Of a stretch of DNA of 42,321 bases, positions 35,501 to 42,321 are shown one piece after another. Within the stretch, counting starts at the first letter, position 1, and each line of letters begins with the position of its first letter. The notes under the pieces were generated by a model. That model was not told the DNA's origin. It saw only the letters and a program-made list of their open reading frames with translations, and searched no databases. Origin of the DNA: Blastocatellia bacterium (GTDB lineage Bacteria > Acidobacteriota > Blastocatellia > Chloracidobacteriales > JADJPF01); the NCBI GenBank assembly GCA_016713405.1, contig JADJPF010000006.1:305001-347321 (forward strand). Reading direction: 5' to 3'. The position numbers and the translations under genes are program-made.

Positions 35501-35573
35501 GAGCTAGTGTATTAGCAAAAGCAACTAATAAAAATAGTAGCCCTAAAAAACAATGCCAAAGTGCAGCTTTCAT
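32571..35573 (-). CDS. exported VIT and von Willebrand A domain protein
   Basis: After a signal peptide (LLFLLVAFANTLA) comes a VIT domain at about 45-165 (VEQTFVNSFSENIEAVYVFP, GQIKEREEARQSYEIAKSAG). A vWA domain follows at about 326-500 with a complete MIDAS motif DTSGSM (Asp333) and later FITDGQIGNE. This is the layout of inter-alpha-trypsin inhibitor heavy chains and the marine-sorting-type VIT proteins of bacteria. Residues about 680-800 are a low-complexity Ala/Pro/Lys linker. The last 200 residues are helical repeats (SGAWADADQNVLRTTAMSTL, DTQTIAITLWAMSEI, DLNATAWVVLALESA) that resemble the alpha-alpha toroid of prenyltransferase/squalene-cyclase repeats. It is probably a secreted adhesion or protein-binding factor. 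A terminator follows. Confidence 0.88.
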   Translation of the reverse strand: MKAALWHCFLGLLFLLVAFANTLAQGIVDCGIPGEGVLVRTGPKPLPIPLKNTDVKISVFGFVASVEVEQTFVNSFSENIEAVYVFPLPANAAVDDLDIVIGKRKIQGQIKEREEARQSYEIAKSAGIKAALLEQQRPNIFTSAVANIEPNSQIVVKIHYTERIAYDDGTFRLAFPMVVAPRYIPAGMEIKDGKIKKVHGGRFIPVPDKDKTVVPDADKITPPNLPANIRPGNISLSVELQAGFPIKKLQSMAHEIKSDKIAPSHYRVQLNRQDEIPNRDFVLEYRIAGEQPEAAVMLATDQKGEGYFLMMAAPPSDFQTKDLVAKEMIFIVDTSGSMQGIKIEQAKNAMRSCLRGLNPQDDFNIIRFSSGFQPLWPKSLSVTQSNINQADQFVNNFRAEGGTEMLNPLMHALQNNKAMPGQPAKARVIVFITDGQIGNEAQLLQAVKQNLGQTKIFTFGIDSAVNEYFLRKLAEIGAGTAEFLLPTQQNFETVINKFQSRISAPMLTNIAIDWGQMEVSDFYPNPVPDLYVNQPVFITGKIKATGNREQVFIKALSAVGLSTLPVLIDTSSSNIRLQAISALWARGKVDRLSNDLIETPNNQNIKQEITQLGLKHKLVTQFTSFIALEEKNIVPKEGGKPQTILVPVPVPADWQIAQDQDDESELEKARREATVQNFNAFGASGGARPGNAVPRMAEKRKVQPAPPSQPTPLRKNTMTSSKPASAANMAGVSADQRSIAEPNARPAEMPADLKAGAKKDNAASVDKLGKATEREIDLSRAESKNSAKEEALADATVALDEVERYLGRNQAVSGAWADADQNVLRTTAMSTLAFVINGNTARKGIYQPQLRRSIELLTASIDANGVLRNKNGDVADTQTIAITLWAMSEIIADSPSANVSKAAEKLLTNLLKLRDKDGLWVAQEGGKADLNATAWVVLALESAKKANLSFDQSLISSGQEALAKGGTSKIVLANLVKELNLTASQPIAQAAARYLLLSQK

Positions 35574-35703
35574 AATACTTTCCCCTACTTTTAAGAAATT
35601 AGTGATTAATCGACAAGTTTTTGTTTTGTAGTTTTAGCTTGTAGACTAAACAACCCGCGAAAAGTTCCAAAAGATAGGGGAAAATTAGAAGAAAATTTTT
35701 AAT

Positions 35704-36258
35704 TTAGCGAAATAATTTTGCAACTGGATAAGAAAATCCAGAAAACATATCAGGTAAAGTTAAAGTGTCAGCAGTGTTAAAAATGTTGATATTGGTTAAA
35801 GACCGATAGACTTTGACATTGCGTCTACGAGGATTTATAACAATAACAATAGAAGTGCCATATTTTAGCCAAAGAGCAATTTTGTCTTCAACTTCATCAT
35901 AAGTATCATTAGGAGAAACAACTTCAACAGCTAAATCAGGAGCGAAAGACCAATAGCCTTTAGGAATACCTGTTTCAGGAATACGAGCTTTACTAACAAA
36001 AGCTAAATCAGGGGCGCGAGTTGTATCTGGGTTTTTAGCAAGTGTAAAACCTGTTTCAGCAGCACAAATTACCCCTAAATCATGTAAATCTACAAAATAG
36101 CCTAACGCAATAGTAAAAGTAGCAGCCAATACTCCATGTTCTCCGCCTGCTGGGGCCATACGGCGTAATTCTCCTTCAATTAATTCATATCTATAACCAT
36201 CTTTTGGCATTTGTAATAATTCATCTTCTGTAACAAGAGTTTTTATTGCTGTAGTCAT
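35704..36258 (-). CDS. Uma2 family endonuclease-like protein
   Basis: The 184 residues match the Uma2 (DUF820) family, which has a restriction-endonuclease PD-(D/E)xK fold. Visible are YELIEGELRRMAP at the start, APDLAFV (Asp84), SFAPDLAVEVVSPND (Asp108, Glu112) and KIALWLKYGTSIVIVINP (Lys126). These residues would bind the metal. Such genes are abundant in cyanobacteria and Acidobacteria, usually as multicopy families with unknown physiological role, sometimes mobile. It is isolated here, between a VIT/vWA gene and the metalloprotease unit. AGGAA precedes the ATG by eleven bases. No partner gene is seen. Confidence 0.88.
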   Translation of the reverse strand: MTTAIKTLVTEDELLQMPKDGYRYELIEGELRRMAPAGGEHGVLAATFTIALGYFVDLHDLGVICAAETGFTLAKNPDTTRAPDLAFVSKARIPETGIPKGYWSFAPDLAVEVVSPNDTYDEVEDKIALWLKYGTSIVIVINPRRRNVKVYRSLTNINIFNTADTLTLPDMFSGFSYPVAKLFR

Positions 36259-36500
36259 AACTCTTAGTTCCTATCTGTCTTAAAATAAGTAGTCCCTCAT
36301 TAGATCTTTTAGCTTTAGGATTGATTATAAGTTAAGGCCAAAGAAATGGCGATTTAATAACTCAACCCTAACCTGGCAAGTTAACTAAATTTTTCTTAAA
36401 ATTCTGGGCAACATATTTATTCTTAGCCCGATAATTTCACTGAATAGCCATTCATTTCTTTAAGCTACAAAAATATTTCAAATTAGGCAGGAAAGCACCT

Positions 36501-37733
36501 ATGCGTATCTCTAATGACTCCATCAATCAAGCAATCCAAAATAATCAACAAACTGATAGCATCCAAAAATCCCAAACATCTGATCATTCTCATAGTGATG
36601 AACCATTGCGCGATGTAGTGATGCAAAACACAGCAATGAGGCAAGAGTTAACTCAAGATTTGCCTACGCATTTAACTCGTCTTTCTGGTCAATTTGAAAA
36701 ATCTAAAACTGACTTTCAAGCTCAAGCTACACGTCAAGCGGCTAACGTCGGGCTGCCAGCCACCTCAAGCACAGCAGCAAAACCTATAAAACCAAGTGAT
36801 ATAACTAGCAGTCGTAGCTTTGACCGCCTTTCCCCTTCTCAAAAAGGTTTAGTTAGAGATGTACTTGCACAAAATGCAGGTAATTCTCAAGTTGCAGGCC
36901 AACTTAAAGAAATGATCGATAGTCCGATGTTTTTTAAGAAGCTAACTAGCAATGATCGTAGCTATGCGCTAAATGGCTTGGCAAAAAGCCCAGGAGCTTT
37001 AGCCGCAGATTTACTTGATTTTACCCAAACAGCTAGTTATAAGGGCTTTAGCAAAATGCAAAAACAACAAGGTCAAGTCATTATTGGCCTACTGTCCGCT
37101 GATGCAGCACTTAATCCAAGCCATAACCCAACAAGCCGCAATACTGTTTTAGCACTTACTACAGGAAATGTTGAACTTGGGCTACCTACCAAGAAAGAGC
37201 TACTTGATGAAGGTTTCACCCCTGAAGATTTACAAAGCCTCTATGGGTTTGCTTATGAAAATACAATGTATTTTAATGTATATTTACCTGGTCTGCTTGA
37301 TAGCCGTCCTGATATGGTTCGCACAGCAGCACACGAAATTAATCACGTCCTTAATGACCGCGACAATGACACAGAATTTGACACCCCAGAACGCGCACTA
37401 GATGAATATAGGTCTTGGTATATGGAGAATTTTGCTGTAGGAATTAACCCACCAACCGTAGAATATATGCAAGGTGTCTGGGAAAACTTCTTTAGCCCAA
37501 ATGCTGGTTACGATAATATTCGAGAAGTTTATCTACAAGATCCTGATTTTCGTCAAATTGTTGACCAAATTAAAGTAGATTTAGATCGCGGTGTAGTGAC
37601 TGACCCAGAAACATTTCGTAAGTCATTAGCAGAATTAATAGGCAAGGATCCTTTTATTAAAAATCCTCGCTATTTAACTACACCAGGAAACCTTGATAAC
37701 ACTTTAACACCGCGGGCCAGACCAGCAGAATAA
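36501..37733 (+). CDS. predicted zinc metalloprotease (HExxH), secreted-effector-like
   Basis: I know no family for this 410-residue protein. Residues 1-110 are polar and disordered (rich in Gln, Ser, Thr) with no classical signal peptide. Residues about 110-225 are helical (SPSQKGLVRDVLAQNAGNS, SKMQKQQGQVIIGLLSADA). At 278-282 is HEINH in the context RTAAHEINHVLND, the zinc-binding helix of zincins; Glu302 in ALDEYRSWY is a suitable third ligand 20 residues later, as in gluzincins. The C-terminus is Pro-rich. Composition looks slightly less AT-rich than the neighbours (not computed). AGGAAAG precedes the ATG by five bases. The next gene follows after 19 bases. A toxin or effector with a cognate partner is a reasonable guess, not shown. 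Confidence 0.7.
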   Translation: MRISNDSINQAIQNNQQTDSIQKSQTSDHSHSDEPLRDVVMQNTAMRQELTQDLPTHLTRLSGQFEKSKTDFQAQATRQAANVGLPATSSTAAKPIKPSDITSSRSFDRLSPSQKGLVRDVLAQNAGNSQVAGQLKEMIDSPMFFKKLTSNDRSYALNGLAKSPGALAADLLDFTQTASYKGFSKMQKQQGQVIIGLLSADAALNPSHNPTSRNTVLALTTGNVELGLPTKKELLDEGFTPEDLQSLYGFAYENTMYFNVYLPGLLDSRPDMVRTAAHEINHVLNDRDNDTEFDTPERALDEYRSWYMENFAVGINPPTVEYMQGVWENFFSPNAGYDNIREVYLQDPDFRQIVDQIKVDLDRGVVTDPETFRKSLAELIGKDPFIKNPRYLTTPGNLDNTLTPRARPAE

Positions 37734-37752
37734 AACTTTAGGAGTTTAGTTG

Positions 37753-38331
37753 ATGGGCATAACAGCTATAGAAAAAGAAATCGAGCAATATATCTTAAAT
37801 AATTTAAAAGAACGTTTTAATTTACCAGCAGAAAAAATCTCGATTTCTGAACCTCATCCACTCAACTTCCCCGCAGATGCTCGAGTTTTTCGCGCTGAAA
37901 AACGTGGTAGCTATGGAAATATTTATTACAATTATATTCTAGTAAATGGGAAATTTTATTGCTCAGTAGATGAAAATAATTTTTCCCAATTGCTAGCAGC
38001 AGAAAAATTTACATCCCGCCCTCATTGGAATGCACATCAATTTGCTACTCTCTTTTTACATTTAGTAGTAAGAGAACTTCGCTTAGTAGAATCGTCTAGT
38101 GATATTGCCAAGTCATCAGATGAAGCTTTTAACGCTCGTGTAGCAAAAATTACTTCTCCATCTTTAGAAATCATTGATAACGGAATTGAAGCCCGTTTTT
38201 GGTCATATCAAGCACGCTATAAAAGACTAGATTATTGGCAAATTCATATTGATTCTGATTATCAGATGACTTATGAAAGACTCCTGAACCAAAATAAAGT
38301 CTATTTTTTTTCAATACTTGCTCTAACTTGA
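37753..38331 (+). CDS. uncharacterised partner of the metalloprotease gene
   Basis: This protein of about 192 residues is unrecognised. It is soluble, has no signal peptide and shows FPADARVFRAEKRGSYGN, WNAHQFATLFLHLVVREL and IEARFWSYQARYKRLDYWQI as ordered segments, in a mixed alpha/beta pattern. The ATG at 37753 has AGGAG eight bases upstream; an earlier TTG is in a worse place. It lies 19 bases behind the HExxH protein on the same strand, so they are co-transcribed. It could be an immunity protein, chaperone or substrate. Its last 31 bases overlap the 3' end of the convergent membrane transferase gene, which is unusual. Confidence 0.65.
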   Translation: MGITAIEKEIEQYILNNLKERFNLPAEKISISEPHPLNFPADARVFRAEKRGSYGNIYYNYILVNGKFYCSVDENNFSQLLAAEKFTSRPHWNAHQFATLFLHLVVRELRLVESSSDIAKSSDEAFNARVAKITSPSLEIIDNGIEARFWSYQARYKRLDYWQIHIDSDYQMTYERLLNQNKVYFFSILALT

Positions 38332-40265
38332 AGTTCTTCTAATTTTCTCCTAGCCGTTTGATGATTAGGATTATTTTTCAATACAAATTGATAGCGTCTT
38401 AGAGCATCTTCACGTCGGTTTTGGCTTGCATAAAGAGTTCCAAGGTCTGTTTGTACGTCCCATAAAGCAGGCTTTAACTTTACAGCCTTTTCAAAAGCCT
38501 TTATTGTTTCTGTTACATTTTCTTGAAGTAAATATCCTAACCCTAAATTTACATAAACTTCTGCAAGTTGTGGGTTAAGTGCTATAGATTTATTAGCATA
38601 TTCTATTGCTTCGACCCCATTTTTTTGTTTTACCCTTAATTGTGCCAAACTATTATAAGTATGAGCATTGTTAGCTGAATACAATAAAGCTCTTTTATAA
38701 AGGTCTTCGGCCTCTACATACTTTCCTTGATCATAAAATATAAGACCTAAATTATTGCAAACACGTGAGTAAAGATCTTCATTATTATCTCGATAAGCTC
38801 CACTTGGAATAATTTCCAAAGTCTTTTGATAATATTTGGCGGCTTCTTCCTTCTTATTTATTTTATGATACTCATTTGCTAAGTTATACATCATAACTGG
38901 GTTGTTTGGATTACGTTCTACAGACTGCTTAAATAACTCTATGCTACTGCTCCAATAACTAGTTTGATAAGTCGTAATTATCATTAAAACTAATGTTATT
39001 ACTACTGCAAAACCTGTTAAAAACTTTTCTTTTATTTGCCAGTTTTCACTTAATCCAACACCCGCCCAAACGACTACAACAAATAACCCTAGATAAGGAA
39101 CATAGGTATAACGCTCTGCTATTGGCAACCTAGTCATTGGAAACATTGTTCCTAAAAACCAAAACCAACCTACTAAAAAATAAGGGTATTTCTTTGCCCA
39201 CCAAACTGCTAGTAGTGTAACTAATAACAAGACTAAAAATGCCAAACCTACTAAAATAAAGTTAGGCTGCATATATACTTGATAATACATTGTTAAGCCA
39301 TTAGGCAGGAACATTTTCTTAATATAAAAAATGTAGTTGGTTATTGCATTAAGGTCAAAAACAATTGAAGCATTCAATTTCATTCCTGTAGTAACTTCTA
39401 TAGGCTCTTCAACTCTAACTATAGTTCCTGAACCACTTCTAGCAGCCTTTCTTGCTACATTGGCTAAAACGCCAATAATGATAAAAAGTAACCATTTTTC
39501 CAAAAACAAATCTTTTAGCTTTAATAAAAACGGCTTTATTCCTTCTGCTAAAGATTTATCAAATCTTTTTAACGGCCAATAATCTAGCAGTAAAAGCGCA
39601 AAAGGAAACGTTATAAGCAAAGCTTTTACCATCAAACCTAACAATAAACCCAGACTAACTACTCCATAATGTAACCAATTTGACTGCGTTAAGTATCGTA
39701 AATATGCCCATACAGCAAAAATGCCAAAAAAAGTGCTAATTAACTCTTTACGTCCAGAAATCCAAGCAACCGGCTCAATATGTAGCGGATGAATAGCAAA
39801 AAGAATTGCCACCATTAAACTAGCACCATAACGCGAAGTCAAATGTAATAATAGTAGAAAAATTAAACTACTATTAGCAATATGTATTAAGATATTTGTC
39901 AGGTGATATTTACCAGCATTAAGGCCATAAATTTGGTTATCTAGTAAGTATGACATCCATGTTAGAGGATGCCAATGTCCCATATAATAGGTGCTAAATG
40001 CCCATTTTACCGCAGACCAATTTATACCAAATAACACATTAGAGTTTTCATAAATATAATAATTATCATCAAACCCAATAAATGGATAATTTACTAGTTG
40101 TAGATAAACTACTAAATTTAATATCACTAATAGTAAAACACCTTGAGCTTGCTTTTTGTAGCTTTCCTTTACATCAGGCAAATTTATTAAACTAACAAGT
40201 GTTTTTTCTGTATTTACTTTTGTTGTTTGGTTATCAATAGAAAATTGTTTTTTCTTGCGAGCCAT
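38301..40265 (-). CDS. TMTC-like membrane glycosyltransferase with TPR tail
   Basis: The 654 residues start with a basic cytoplasmic end, then about ten hydrophobic segments. Early loops carry FIGFDDNYYIYENSNV, the acidic pair typical of GT-C glycosyltransferases, and YMGHWHPLTWMSYLLDNQIYG, then AIHPLHIEPVAWISGRKEL. This is the DUF1736/TMTC pattern of protein O-mannosyltransferase-like enzymes, using a lipid-linked sugar. From about 440 on, four to five TPR units follow (NPVMMYNLANEYHKINKKEE, VYVNLGLGYLLQENVTETI, VQTDLGTLYASQNRREDAL). It probably glycosylates exported proteins or lipids. The 3' end overlaps the convergent gene by 31 bases, and the final codons include an A8 run next to the stop. 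Confidence 0.85.
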   Translation of the reverse strand: MARKKKQFSIDNQTTKVNTEKTLVSLINLPDVKESYKKQAQGVLLLVILNLVVYLQLVNYPFIGFDDNYYIYENSNVLFGINWSAVKWAFSTYYMGHWHPLTWMSYLLDNQIYGLNAGKYHLTNILIHIANSSLIFLLLLHLTSRYGASLMVAILFAIHPLHIEPVAWISGRKELISTFFGIFAVWAYLRYLTQSNWLHYGVVSLGLLLGLMVKALLITFPFALLLLDYWPLKRFDKSLAEGIKPFLLKLKDLFLEKWLLFIIIGVLANVARKAARSGSGTIVRVEEPIEVTTGMKLNASIVFDLNAITNYIFYIKKMFLPNGLTMYYQVYMQPNFILVGLAFLVLLLVTLLAVWWAKKYPYFLVGWFWFLGTMFPMTRLPIAERYTYVPYLGLFVVVVWAGVGLSENWQIKEKFLTGFAVVITLVLMIITTYQTSYWSSSIELFKQSVERNPNNPVMMYNLANEYHKINKKEEAAKYYQKTLEIIPSGAYRDNNEDLYSRVCNNLGLIFYDQGKYVEAEDLYKRALLYSANNAHTYNSLAQLRVKQKNGVEAIEYANKSIALNPQLAEVYVNLGLGYLLQENVTETIKAFEKAVKLKPALWDVQTDLGTLYASQNRREDALRRYQFVLKNNPNHQTARRKLEELQVRASIEKK

Positions 40266-40460
40266 TTAATTTAACTATTAGACTTTCTTTAGATTTTACA
40301 AATTGAGTCTAAAATAATAAAAAGCTGGTGGCTAGCTTTCAATGCTTAGTAATAGGTAATACTTTGTTTACAGAGTGCTTAGAAACTTCAAAGTAGATTT
40401 TCTAATAGGTTTTATCTTATTATTAGTAAATATTAAACATATAATATCTTAGTAAAATTT

Positions 40461-41573
40461 ATGAGTATAAAATTAGAATCTGAAATAAATAAATTTGACA
40501 GCAATGTTGCAATAGAGGCGGCTGACACTCCACCATCATCTTGGTACTTAGACCCACAATTTTTTGAGTTAGATAAAAAAGTTTTAATTAGTTATTGGCA
40601 ATTTGTTGCTAGCCTTGATCAATTTAGCGAAACAGGTTCTTATCTATCAGGTTCATTTTGTGGCGAACCCTACTTTATTGTTAAAACTGAAACAGGCGAC
40701 TTAAAAGCGTTTTTTAATGTCTGCCGACATCATGCCGCAGAACTTTTGCACGGTGAAGGATGCACTAAAGATATAGTTTGCCCCTACCATGCTTGGAATT
40801 ATTCTTTAGATGGGCAATTAAAAAAAGCTCCTCAAATGGCTGGAGTAAAAAACTTTAGCCGTGAAAAACTTTCTTTAAGCGAAATTCCATTAAAAATTTG
40901 GAATAAGTTTGTTTTATTAGATTTTTCTGGAAATGCCAAACCGCTAGATGACGACTTAAACCGTTTTGACCAAAGGCTAGTTGAAGCACAAACAAATGAA
41001 CTAAAATTTATAGGCAGGCGAGTTTATGAAATAAAATGTAACTGGAAAGTCTATATAGACAATTACTTAGATGGTGGTTATCACGTTGACCATCTCCATA
41101 AAGGTTTAGCAGGTCAACTAAAAATGGATGATTACAAAGTTGAAAACTACAAAACTTGGACATTACAATCCTGTGCAGCATCACCAAATCCAACCCAAAA
41201 TAGCAATATAGACTTCAAAGAGCGTATAGGAAAAGAAGCCCTTTATGCATGGATTTATCCAAATTTTATGATAAATCGCTATGGTAATATTATGGACACC
41301 AATTGGATTGTCCCCTTAGCACCGGATCATTGTTTAACTATTTTTGATTATTATTTTTTACCAGATACATCAGAAGATTTTATAACAGCATCAATTAAAG
41401 CTAGCGAACAAGTACAAATTGAAGATGTGAGCATTTGCGAATCTGTCCAACGTGGCCTTAGTTCCAAAAGCTACACTACAGGCCGCTATGCACCAACACT
41501 TGAAGGTGGAGCATATTTACTTCACCAATTACTTAAAAAAGATTATCTAGTGCATTATAATATAGATAAGTAG
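40461..41573 (+). CDS. Rieske-type ring-hydroxylating oxygenase, alpha subunit-like
   Basis: The 370 residues have a Rieske domain with Cys88-x-His90 and Cys107-x2-His110 (NVCRHHA, VCPYHAW). A catalytic domain follows with the mononuclear iron ligands in DNYLDGGYHVDHLH (His208, His213, bridging Asp204) and Asp321 in IEDVSICESVQ. This is the pattern of choline/glycine-betaine and aromatic ring oxygenases. No reductase or beta subunit is nearby, so the substrate cannot be assigned. There is a TATAAT at 40440-40445 and no good Shine-Dalgarno, so the mRNA may be nearly leaderless. A diiron-type gene follows by 38 bases on the same strand. The 195-base gap before it (40266-40460), shared with the divergent transferase gene, has no other clear feature. 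Confidence 0.88.
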   Translation: MSIKLESEINKFDSNVAIEAADTPPSSWYLDPQFFELDKKVLISYWQFVASLDQFSETGSYLSGSFCGEPYFIVKTETGDLKAFFNVCRHHAAELLHGEGCTKDIVCPYHAWNYSLDGQLKKAPQMAGVKNFSREKLSLSEIPLKIWNKFVLLDFSGNAKPLDDDLNRFDQRLVEAQTNELKFIGRRVYEIKCNWKVYIDNYLDGGYHVDHLHKGLAGQLKMDDYKVENYKTWTLQSCAASPNPTQNSNIDFKERIGKEALYAWIYPNFMINRYGNIMDTNWIVPLAPDHCLTIFDYYFLPDTSEDFITASIKASEQVQIEDVSICESVQRGLSSKSYTTGRYAPTLEGGAYLLHQLLKKDYLVHYNIDK

Positions 41574-41611
41574 ATAGAGTTTTTTCTCTTCAGTCTTTAA
41601 GGGGATATATA

Positions 41612-42175
41612 ATGAACATAATGAATAATAAAGACTCTCAAAATTATCTAGTAGAAATACTATTAAATGCTTATTCAGGAGAATTAGCAGCAGCCTTAGC
41701 CTACAAAGGACATTGGAAATCTCTTAAAAATTCTGTTGAGATAGCAAAAATCCAACAAATAGAAAACGAAGAATGGAAGCATCGCCATAATGTTGGATTA
41801 ATGCTTATTTATTTTGGTGAAAAGCCAAATAAATTCAAAGAAGTAAAATGTTGGTTTATTGGAACGGTTATTGGAATAGGTTGCCATTTAATAGGATGGT
41901 TTTTACCTATGTATTTTGCAGGCAAATTAGAAAGTAACAACACTATGGAATATGAAAATGCTGCAAAATATGCACATGATCTTAATTTAATAGATTTTGA
42001 AAATGAATTAATTTTAATGTCAGCCGTTGAGAAAGAACATGAGTTATTTTTTTTACATACAGTCTCTAACCATAAATATTTACCTATTATGAAAAAAATA
42101 TTTCATTGGGGAAGTCCTAATGCTTTACTAACTACTGAATTTGAATCTAAAAAGTCCAATTTAATCAAGAAATAG
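41612..42175 (+). CDS. COQ7/ferritin-like diiron protein
   Basis: This 187-residue protein matches the ferritin-like diiron superfamily, with ligand pattern Glu24 (YSGELAAA), Glu54-x2-His57 (EEWKH), Glu113 or Glu115 (MEYENA) and Glu140-x2-His143 (VEKEH). A hydrophobic stretch (IGTVIGIGCHLIGWFLPMYF) between helices resembles the membrane-dipping part of COQ7 demethoxyubiquinone hydroxylase. It is therefore probably a membrane-bound hydroxylase or oxidase. Its start has AAGGGG eight bases upstream. It follows the Rieske oxygenase gene and probably shares its transcript, which suggests a joint oxidative pathway. The last 146 bases of the window (42176-42321) hold no gene I can support. Confidence 0.78.
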   Translation: MNIMNNKDSQNYLVEILLNAYSGELAAALAYKGHWKSLKNSVEIAKIQQIENEEWKHRHNVGLMLIYFGEKPNKFKEVKCWFIGTVIGIGCHLIGWFLPMYFAGKLESNNTMEYENAAKYAHDLNLIDFENELILMSAVEKEHELFFLHTVSNHKYLPIMKKIFHWGSPNALLTTEFESKKSNLIKK

Positions 42176-42321
42176 TCTGTTCTTCATATTTAGCAAAACT
42201 TACGTATTTATAACAGCAAATTTTCTTATCCAACCCTAGCTTGTTTATTCTCAGTTATTCCTACCTAGAGAAGGCAAGATAATTACACCAACCGCAGTGA
42301 TTATTTAGGTCTTAACCCGCA

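Noticed and set aside
35704..36258. Mobile element or restriction system
   Set aside because: Uma2 proteins are widespread and solitary; no methylase, inverted repeats or transposase is nearby.

Overview
The window is a chromosomal piece of an AT-rich bacterium, most likely an Acidobacteriota of the Blastocatellia / subdivision 4 type. The first 749 bases are the 5' half of a 16S rRNA gene on the minus strand. Its opening (GAATCAACGCTGGCGGCGTG after the conserved AGAGTTTGATCC site) and V4 region resemble that group as I remember it; no alignment was run. The gene content fits an aerobic heterotroph: type-B succinate dehydrogenase, B12-dependent acyl-CoA mutase, DUF4388 response regulator and VIT/von Willebrand proteins. 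I see no phage, IS element, CRISPR array or tRNA.

Layout. 1-1376: 16S rRNA and a long upstream region with two strong candidate promoters and a weaker third. 1377-3262 (minus): a PHA-synthase-like hydrolase with a Ser nucleophile, overlapping a proline dehydrogenase that has lost its C-terminal third. 3540-8976 (plus): fused isobutyryl-CoA mutase IcmF, a response regulator, a free-standing B12-binding mutase subunit and a crotonase-family protein, closed by a strong bidirectional terminator. 9041-16347 (minus): anti-sigma factor and ECF sigma factor, an S1/P1-type nuclease coupled to hemL, and sdhC-sdhA-sdhB with its own terminator. 16725-24952: mixed-strand singletons, including an orphan 530-aa protein, a methyltransferase, a membrane-anchored exported protein, an 801-aa protein with about 87 unbroken pentapeptide repeats, a small exported protein and a CrtC/AttH-type lipocalin protein. 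25030-27345: a radical SAM protein of the HemN/HemW type with an amidotransferase-like N-terminal domain. 27364-31669 (minus): cytochrome c'-like protein, chromate transporter and an anchored protein, the last two broken by frameshifts, plus a TPR protein. 31839-36258 (minus): DinB-like protein, a 1000-aa VIT-vWA protein and a Uma2 nuclease. 36501-38331 (plus): a two-gene unit with a predicted zinc metalloprotease and an unknown partner. 38301-40265 (minus): TMTC-like membrane glycosyltransferase with TPRs. 40461-42175 (plus): a Rieske oxygenase and a COQ7/ferritin-like diiron protein.

How they fit together. The 3540-8976 block points to branched-chain or propionate acyl-CoA metabolism feeding succinyl-CoA to the nearby succinate dehydrogenase (inference). 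The least explained parts are the metalloprotease pair, the radical SAM fusion, the giant pentapeptide protein and the orphan at 16725. Three single-base frameshifts between 28.7 and 29.4 kb, at least one in a homopolymer, could be real decay or assembly error. The sequence alone cannot decide.
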